DNA from: DATEJJ01 sp039649115
GTDB lineage: Bacteria; Actinomycetota; Actinomycetes; Mycobacteriales; Micromonosporaceae
Reading direction: 5' to 3'
Assembly (NCBI GenBank): GCA_039649115.1
Contig: JBBWZQ010000003.1
Span: 1 to 9,158 of the forward strand
Length of the DNA stretch: 9,158 nucleotides
Numbering within the stretch: the first letter of the stretch is position 1; every line of letters begins with the position of its first letter. The notes under the pieces are model-generated. The model ran no database searches. It was given only the letters and a program-made list of their open reading frames with translations, and was not told the DNA's origin. The position numbers and the translations under genes were made by a program. Below are positions 6,082 through 9,158 of the stretch, piece by piece.

Positions 6082-6893
6082 ACGAGAAGAGAGTCCTCGC
6101 GCGGCCGGGTGCGGATCTCGCCTATGACATCAGTGGCGACGGCCCGGTCGTCGGGTACGCGCACGGCATGTTCCTCAGCCGGTCGGCCGAGGATGAAGCG
6201 CGCCTGTCCGACTGGTCGCCCGTCGTCGGTGCCGGTCGCCGCCTGGTGCGTTATGACGCGCGGGCACACGGGCAGTCCACCGGCGAGCCGGTTCCGGACA
6301 GGTACACCTGGCCGAACCTCGCCGACGACCTGCTCGGGCTGCTCGACGAGGTCTCGCCGCGGGTGCCCGCGTCCTTCATCGGCGCCTCGATGGGCACCGG
6401 CACCCTGCTGTGGGCGGCCGTCAAGGCGCCCGAGCGCTTCGACCGGCTGGTGTTGACGATCCCGCCCACCGCCTGGGCGACCCGGGTGCCGCAGGCCGCC
6501 TGGTACCGCGGCGAGGCGGACGTCATCGAGACCGGTGGCAAGGACGCCTGGGTGGCGATGCTCAACCAGTTGCCCGTACCCGGAATCTTCGCCGAATTGG
6601 GGGAGTTCGCGCTGGTACCCGATATTCCTGAGCCGCTGCTGCCCGCGGTGCTGCGCGGCGCCGCGGCCTCGGACCTCCCGGACGCGGCCGCCCTCGCGGC
6701 GCTGACCCAGCCGGCGCTGATCCTCGCCTGGGAGACCGATCCCACCCACCCGGTGTCCACCGCGCAGCGGCTCGCGGAGCTGCTTCCGCACGCGTCGCTG
6801 CACGTGTCGGCGACCTGGCCGGACGTGCGCACCTGGGGCGAGCGGACAGCGAGCTTCCTCGCGGTGCAGGATGTATCGCAGATACGGCACTAG
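6078..6893 (+). CDS. alpha/beta fold hydrolase
   Basis: This 271-aa alpha/beta hydrolase starts at GTG 6078 inside the sequence GTGA, sharing 4 nt with the stop of the membrane protein gene; GGTGAG (6066-6071) lies 6 nt upstream. The open frame continues far 5', but that part is the shadow of the neighbour. Motifs: oxyanion-type HG at 29-30 (GYAHGMF), RYDARAHGQST (58-68), nucleophile elbow GASMGTG with Ser104, and a likely acid Asp221 in ILAWETDPTHP. The normal GH before the last helix, which supplies the catalytic His, is not obvious: the matching segment reads VSATWPDVRTWGERTASFL, so His may be missing or supplied by H242 or H224. No signal peptide is present, so it should be cytoplasmic. 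Substrate is unknown (ester, lactone or similar for the family). The overlap implies translational coupling with the CBM-like protein. Confidence 0.9.
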   Translation: MNEKRVLARPGADLAYDISGDGPVVGYAHGMFLSRSAEDEARLSDWSPVVGAGRRLVRYDARAHGQSTGEPVPDRYTWPNLADDLLGLLDEVSPRVPASFIGASMGTGTLLWAAVKAPERFDRLVLTIPPTAWATRVPQAAWYRGEADVIETGGKDAWVAMLNQLPVPGIFAELGEFALVPDIPEPLLPAVLRGAAASDLPDAAALAALTQPALILAWETDPTHPVSTAQRLAELLPHASLHVSATWPDVRTWGERTASFLAVQDVSQIRH

Positions 6894-6914
6894 CCGCGAC
6901 GTCCGGAGGCCACC

Positions 6915-7487
6915 ATGCCGCTGTCCCTGCCCATCGACCCCGCCGCCAACCAGCTCCTGCAGACCAGCCCGCTGGCCCTGCTGATCGGCATGGTCCTGGA
7001 CCAGCAGGTCCCGCTGGAGAAGGCGTTCAGCTCACCGTACGTGCTGCGCGAGCGGCTGGGCCACGACCTCGACGCCCGGGAGCTGGCGTCCTACGACCCC
7101 GACGCGCTCACCGAGATCTTCAGCCGCACGCCGGCCCTGCACCGGTTCCCGAAAGCGATGGCGGCTCGCGTCCAGGAGGTCTGCCAGCTGCTCGTCGAGC
7201 GCTACGACGGCAACGCGGCGGTCGTGTGGGGCGAGGCGAAGAACGGCAAGGACCTGCTGAACCGGATCAGCGAGCTGCCCGGGTTCGGCAAGCAGAAGGC
7301 GCAGATCATGGTGGCGCTGCTGGGCAAGCAGTACGGCATCCGCCCGACCGGCTGGCGCGAGGCGGCCGGCATGTACGGCGAGGCGAAGTCGTACTACTCG
7401 GTCGCGGACATCGTGGACGACAAGTCGCTGGTGAAGGTGCGCGAGCACAAGCAGCAGATGAAGGCCGCCGCCAAGTCCGCCGGCTGA
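6915..7487 (+). CDS. HhH-GPD-type base-excision-repair-like protein (TIGR03252 family)
   Basis: The 190-aa product starts at ATG 6915, with CGGAGG a few bases upstream, and lies 21 nt after the hydrolase stop, so it may share its transcript. It matches the actinobacterial HhH-GPD family TIGR03252: SPLALLIGMVLDQQVPLEKA (18-37), YVLRERLGHDLDAREL (42-57), RFPKAMAARVQEVCQLLVER (77-96) and the helix-hairpin-helix ELPGFGKQKAQIMVALLGK (120-138). HhH-GPD DNA glycosylases remove damaged bases, with a catalytic Asp shortly after the hairpin. Here that region reads YGIRPTGWREAAG and has no Asp, and there is no Cys-rich iron-sulfur loop at the C-terminus. As I recall, the lack of Asp is shared by this family, so glycosylase activity should not be assumed; DNA binding is likely. 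Confidence 0.93.
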   Translation: MPLSLPIDPAANQLLQTSPLALLIGMVLDQQVPLEKAFSSPYVLRERLGHDLDARELASYDPDALTEIFSRTPALHRFPKAMAARVQEVCQLLVERYDGNAAVVWGEAKNGKDLLNRISELPGFGKQKAQIMVALLGKQYGIRPTGWREAAGMYGEAKSYYSVADIVDDKSLVKVREHKQQMKAAAKSAG

Positions 7488-7488
7488 C

Positions 7489-7593
7489 TCACAGCGCCAG
7501 GTGGATCCGCAGCGCCTGGTCAAGTCGCTTGAGACTGGCCGGCTCCACCGCGCCGAGCCGGTGGCGCAGCCGCTCATAGTCGATGGACCGGAC
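7489..7593 (-). pseudogene. C-terminal relic of a MazF/PemK-type toxin gene
   Basis: Reading leftwards from 7593, the frame gives VRSIDYERLRHRLGAVEP and then ASLKRLDQALRIHLAL with TGA at 7489-7491, 34 residues in all. This resembles the C-terminal end of actinobacterial MazF/PemK endoribonuclease toxins, where a Q-V-R-[ST]-I-D strand is followed by helices ending in L-D-x-A-L-x-x-H-L-x-L. Two in-frame TAG codons stand just upstream (7594-7596 and 7606-7608), the first where a Gln codon would be expected. No N-terminal toxin body or antitoxin gene is present nearby. It is therefore a truncated remnant and cannot encode a working toxin. Its stop lies 1 nt from the end of the converging HhH-GPD gene. 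The identification rests on recognising a short tail, so it is moderate. Confidence 0.5.
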
Positions 7594-7604
7594 CTACCTT
7601 CCTT

Positions 7605-7619
7605 GCTACCGCTGGTAGC
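7605..7619. repeat. short perfect inverted repeat
   Basis: GCTACC (7605-7610) and GGTAGC (7614-7619) form a perfect 6-bp stem with a 3-nt loop. It lies just beyond the mazF relic, about 120 bp after the HhH-GPD stop. No T run follows. It may be a weak terminator, a leftover operator, or chance. Confidence 0.3.
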
Positions 7620-7701
7620 CGGCCCGTGGCCTGTTGAGCCCGGTGGTAGTTTCCTAGCCGGTTTTTCTCAGCTCGCCCGAGGGCAGGCCGAGGAGGACTC
7701 C

Positions 7702-7872
7702 ATGAGTATCAGCGCAGTCACCGGTACCCAGCCGCAACAGGTCGCGCTCCCGGCGCCGGCTCCGATGAGAGACAACAGCGACGCCAACGCCGTCATCGCG
7801 GCGGCGGAGATGGCCAGGCACCTCAGCGCCGTGGTCAATGCCGCGGCCGGGCGGCTGGACGTTCGCGTCTGA
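7702..7872 (+). CDS. small 56-aa protein of unknown function
   Basis: ATG 7702 is preceded by a near-ideal ribosome site, AGGAGG at 7691-7696, with 5 nt spacing. The frame is open further 5', but that extension crosses the mazF relic and lacks support. The product starts MSISAVTGTQPQQVALPAP, has a polar middle (MRDNSDANA), and then an amphipathic Ala-rich helix (about 27-50: NAVIAAAEMARHLSAVVNAA) ending RLDVRV. There is no signal peptide and no Cys. I do not recognise a family. The relatively A/T-rich segment 7640-7672 upstream could hold its promoter. The strong ribosome site and G/C-ending codons favour a real gene; its small size and position among gene relics keep confidence moderate. Confidence 0.6.
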   Translation: MSISAVTGTQPQQVALPAPAPMRDNSDANAVIAAAEMARHLSAVVNAAAGRLDVRV

Positions 7873-8083
7873 CGCCCGGGGGCTGATCCGGTACCGGTCC
7901 GGCACGGTTGCCGGCGCGGCGGACCGCGACCGCGGCCCGCAGGTCGCCGCCGACCGGGCCGAGCGGCAGCGGGACGAGTGGCCGGCCGGGACCATGGCAC
8001 GGGTGCTCAGCCTGACGGAGCGCGAGGTGCTGGCCCTGCCGGCCACCCTGCTGGACGCCTCGCCGACCATGCCCGCCAAAGGC
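7871..8083 (+). pseudogene. coding-like stretch without a proper start, possible MarR-type C-terminal relic
   Basis: One plus-strand frame from 7871 to about 8083 has almost exclusively G/C-ending codons and reads GLIRYRSGTVAGAADRDRG, then AADRAERQRDEW, then MARVLSLTEREVLALPATLL. The pattern (GLIR..., a charged helix ending RDEW, then LT-x-E-R-x-x-L and a Leu-rich end) resembles the wing and last helices of MarR-family regulators, but this is a weak guess. The only in-frame start, ATG 7838, lies inside the 56-aa gene with no ribosome site. The frame has no stop before it runs into the opposing TIGR00725-type gene, where the codon pattern is lost. It is best read as a fragment that lost both ends. 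Alternatively it is only a chance open frame in GC-rich DNA. Confidence 0.25.
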
Positions 8084-8542
8084 TCAGGCCAGCGCCAGGC
8101 GCACCGCGTCGACCGGGTCCGCGGCGGTCACCATCCCGGGGACCGGCTGTCCGTACCGGTCGCGCACCTGCCAGCCGCCCAGGCTCACCACCGGTACCCC
8201 GCGCCGCATCGCCAGCGCCACCTCCGACAGCGTGCCCCACGAGCCGCCGATCGCGATCACCGCGTCGGCCGACTGCACGATGATCGCGTTGCGCGCCTCG
8301 CCCATGTCGGTCACCACCACCGCCGACAGATCCGGCGACGCGCCCGCCCGGTCCGGCCCCGGTAACACCCCGATGACCAGGCCACCGCCCGACCGGGCAC
8401 CCGCCGCGACCGCGGCCATGACACCGCTGCCGCCACCGCAGATCACCACCGCGCCGCGGGCCGCGAGCAGCTCGCCGACGGTGCGCGCCGCACCGGCCTC
8501 CGCCGGCGCGCAGTCGCGCGGTCCGCACACGGCCACCTGCAT
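8084..8542 (-). CDS. TIGR00725-type, LOG-like Rossmann-fold protein
   Basis: This 152-aa protein has the SLOG/LOG-like nucleotide-binding Rossmann fold. Residues 1-9 form the first strand (MQVAVCGPR), AVVICGGGSGVMAAVAAGA (31-49) is the glycine-rich loop, EARNAIIVQSADAVIAIGG (82-100) carries the Arg-Asn pair, and GGSWGTLSE (99-107) corresponds to the PGGxGTxxE motif of LOG (cytokinin-activating phosphoribohydrolase) relatives. A TIGR00725-type protein of about 150-170 aa fits well. These were formerly called lysine decarboxylase-like; the substrate, probably a nucleotide, is unknown here. The start is ATG 8542. No Shine-Dalgarno is present, but TACCTT stands exactly 6 nt before the ATG, which suggests a leaderless transcript. 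It diverges from the DUF3099 gene with 38 bp between starts. Confidence 0.9.
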   Translation of the reverse strand: MQVAVCGPRDCAPAEAGAARTVGELLAARGAVVICGGGSGVMAAVAAGARSGGGLVIGVLPGPDRAGASPDLSAVVVTDMGEARNAIIVQSADAVIAIGGSWGTLSEVALAMRRGVPVVSLGGWQVRDRYGQPVPGMVTAADPVDAVRLALA

Positions 8543-8580
8543 GAGGTGAAGGTACCGCGCGTCGGTGCGACGATGGACGG
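8543..8580. promoter_or_regulatory. compact divergent region, apparently leaderless starts both ways
   Basis: Only 38 bp separate the ATG at 8542 (minus) from the GTG at 8581 (plus), and neither has a Shine-Dalgarno. On the minus strand TACCTT (8549-8554) is followed by 6 nt and then ATG. On the plus strand GACGAT (8569-8574) is followed by 6 nt and then GTG. Both fit an actinobacterial -10 hexamer that would start transcription at or next to the start codon. The -35 region of each promoter would fall on the -10 of the other. Good -35 hexamers are not visible, so this rests on the -10 spacing. Confidence 0.4.
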
Positions 8581-8931
8581 GTGAAGCGCGACCCGCGACC
8601 CACCCTGATCACCGACGCGGAACGCAGCCAGCACGACCAGCTGCGTTCCCGCGAGATCCGCTACGTGCTGATGATGTCGTTCCGGGCGGTGTCGCTGCTC
8701 GCCGCGGCCATCCTGGTTGGCACGCACGCGCCGCTGCTCTGGCTGTGGGTGCCGATCTGCCTGTTCGGCATGGTCGTCGTGCCCTGGCTCGCGGTGATCC
8801 TCGCGAACGACCGCCCGCCCAAGGCCCAGTACCGGCTCGCCAACATGCTGCACCGCCATGACCCCGCGCCGGTCCCGCCGCAGGCGCTGCCGCCCGGCGA
8901 GCCCCCCAAGGTCATCGACCACGAGCCCTAA
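8581..8931 (+). CDS. DUF3099 membrane protein
   Basis: The 116-aa product belongs to DUF3099, a small actinobacterial membrane family of unknown function. The N-terminal LITDAERSQHDQLRSREIRY (9-28) is the family's characteristic cytoplasmic lead-in. Two membrane helices follow: about 29-47 (VLMMSFRAVSLLAAAILVG) and 51-75 (PLLWLWVPICLFGMVVVPWL). The helix end AVILANDRPPK (71-81) is also typical, and the C-terminal tail is Pro-rich and polar. The start is GTG 8581; no ribosome site is seen and the transcript may be leaderless. The gene diverges from the LOG-like gene, sharing a 38-bp promoter region. A hairpin-forming tandem repeat begins directly after its TAA (8929-8931). Confidence 0.9.
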   Translation: MKRDPRPTLITDAERSQHDQLRSREIRYVLMMSFRAVSLLAAAILVGTHAPLLWLWVPICLFGMVVVPWLAVILANDRPPKAQYRLANMLHRHDPAPVPPQALPPGEPPKVIDHEP

Positions 8932-8944
8932 TACCAGACCCGCG

Positions 8945-9038
8945 CCGGTGCCAGCTAGTTTGGTCTGGGGCCGGTGCTGTCTGGACTGAGGAGCGGCGGA
9001 GCGGAGCGACAGAGCGACGAGGGAAGACAGCACCCGAC
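8945..9038. repeat. tandem repeat copy 1 (94 nt)
   Basis: This segment recurs exactly 120 bp downstream (9065-9158) with two differences, T versus C at 8949/9069 and 8959/9079; the last 79 nt are identical. The centre is a purine-rich run of GAGCG words (8990-9023). GGTGCTGTCT (8973-8982) pairs with AGACAGCACC (9025-9034). It begins 13 nt after the DUF3099 stop. On the minus strand it reads open, which creates artificial peptide repeats; I do not regard it as coding. Confidence 0.9.
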
Positions 9039-9051
9039 GAGGCCTCAGACC
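8962..9051. repeat. long nested hairpin within the repeat
   Basis: GGTCTGGGGCC (8962-8972) pairs with GGCCTCAGACC (9041-9051) with one mismatch. It stacks directly on GGTGCTGTCT (8973-8982) paired with AGACAGCACC (9025-9034), leaving a 6-nt bulge (9035-9040) and a 42-nt purine-rich loop. That is about 20 paired bases. A competing hairpin is CCAGACC (8934-8940) with GGTCTGG (8962-8968), just after the DUF3099 stop. It could act as a bidirectional transcription barrier or 3'-end protector (inference). Confidence 0.65.
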
Positions 9052-9064
9052 CGCGTCGGCGGAG

Positions 9065-9158
9065 CCGGCGCCAGCTAGCTTGGTCTGGGGCCGGTGCTGT
9101 CTGGACTGAGGAGCGGCGGAGCGGAGCGACAGAGCGACGAGGGAAGACAGCACCCGAC
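9065..9158. repeat. tandem repeat copy 2 (runs to window edge)
   Basis: This is the second copy of the repeat that starts at 8945. The spacer between copies (9039-9064) carries CAGACCCGCG (9046-9055), also present before copy 1 (8935-8944) but 9 nt closer to it, so the full repeating cassette includes this word. The sequence stops at 9158 inside the cassette, so more copies may lie beyond the edge. Confidence 0.88.

Noticed and set aside
6039..6890. 283-aa minus-strand frame opposite the hydrolase
   Set aside because: Arg/Gly-rich shadow of the alpha/beta hydrolase.
8443..9153. Minus-strand 236-aa frame with a duplicated peptide (SSLVALSLRSA...)
   Set aside because: The duplicated peptide is only the non-coding tandem repeat read through, and the rest is the shadow of DUF3099 and the LOG-like gene. 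Codon pattern and composition are not those of a real protein.
8945..9158. CRISPR-like direct repeats
   Set aside because: The repeats are far too long (94 nt), the spacer is short, and only two copies are visible; no cas gene is present.

Overview
The window is very GC-rich, with codons that nearly always end in G or C. It uses GTG starts freely, shows leaderless-looking starts, and carries families typical of Actinobacteria (HTH plus DUF5753 regulator, DUF3099, HhH-GPD TIGR03252 family, DUF1800/DUF1501 pair). I infer an actinomycete chromosome, most likely from or near Micromonosporaceae. No rRNA, tRNA, CRISPR array or intact insertion sequence is visible.

Layout. Positions 1-2675 (minus strand) hold a two-gene operon: a DUF1800 protein followed after 5 nt by a Tat-exported DUF1501 protein that runs off the left edge. 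Positions 2676-3149 are a gap with palindromes and a proline-rich coding-like stretch that appears to change frame. Positions 3150-4058 (minus) encode an HTH/DUF5753 regulator. A spacer of about 230 bp, rich in inverted repeats, separates it from a divergent 154-aa cysteine-containing protein (4287-4751). After a roughly 320-bp spacer ending in a strong hairpin comes a plus-strand cluster: a single-pass membrane protein with a CBM6/35-like outer domain (5071-6081), an alpha/beta hydrolase overlapping it by 4 nt (6078-6893), and an HhH-GPD-type protein 21 nt later (6915-7487).

Positions 7488-8083 look like a scrapyard: a decayed MazF-like C-terminus on the minus strand, an intact-looking 56-aa ORF with a strong ribosome site, and a coding-like stretch with no proper gene around it. 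The window then has a divergent pair with apparently leaderless starts: a TIGR00725/LOG-like protein (8084-8542, minus) and a DUF3099 membrane protein (8581-8931, plus). The right edge carries two copies, 120 bp apart, of a 94-nt repeat that can form long hairpins.

How the parts relate: DUF1800 and DUF1501 are a known co-occurring pair. The DUF5753 regulator probably controls itself and the divergent gene through the shared spacer. The membrane CBM-like protein and the hydrolase look translationally coupled. No clearly new multi-gene system is proven. The best leads are the regulator/operator/Cys-protein locus, the CBM-like/hydrolase couple, the mazF relic and the folded tandem repeat.
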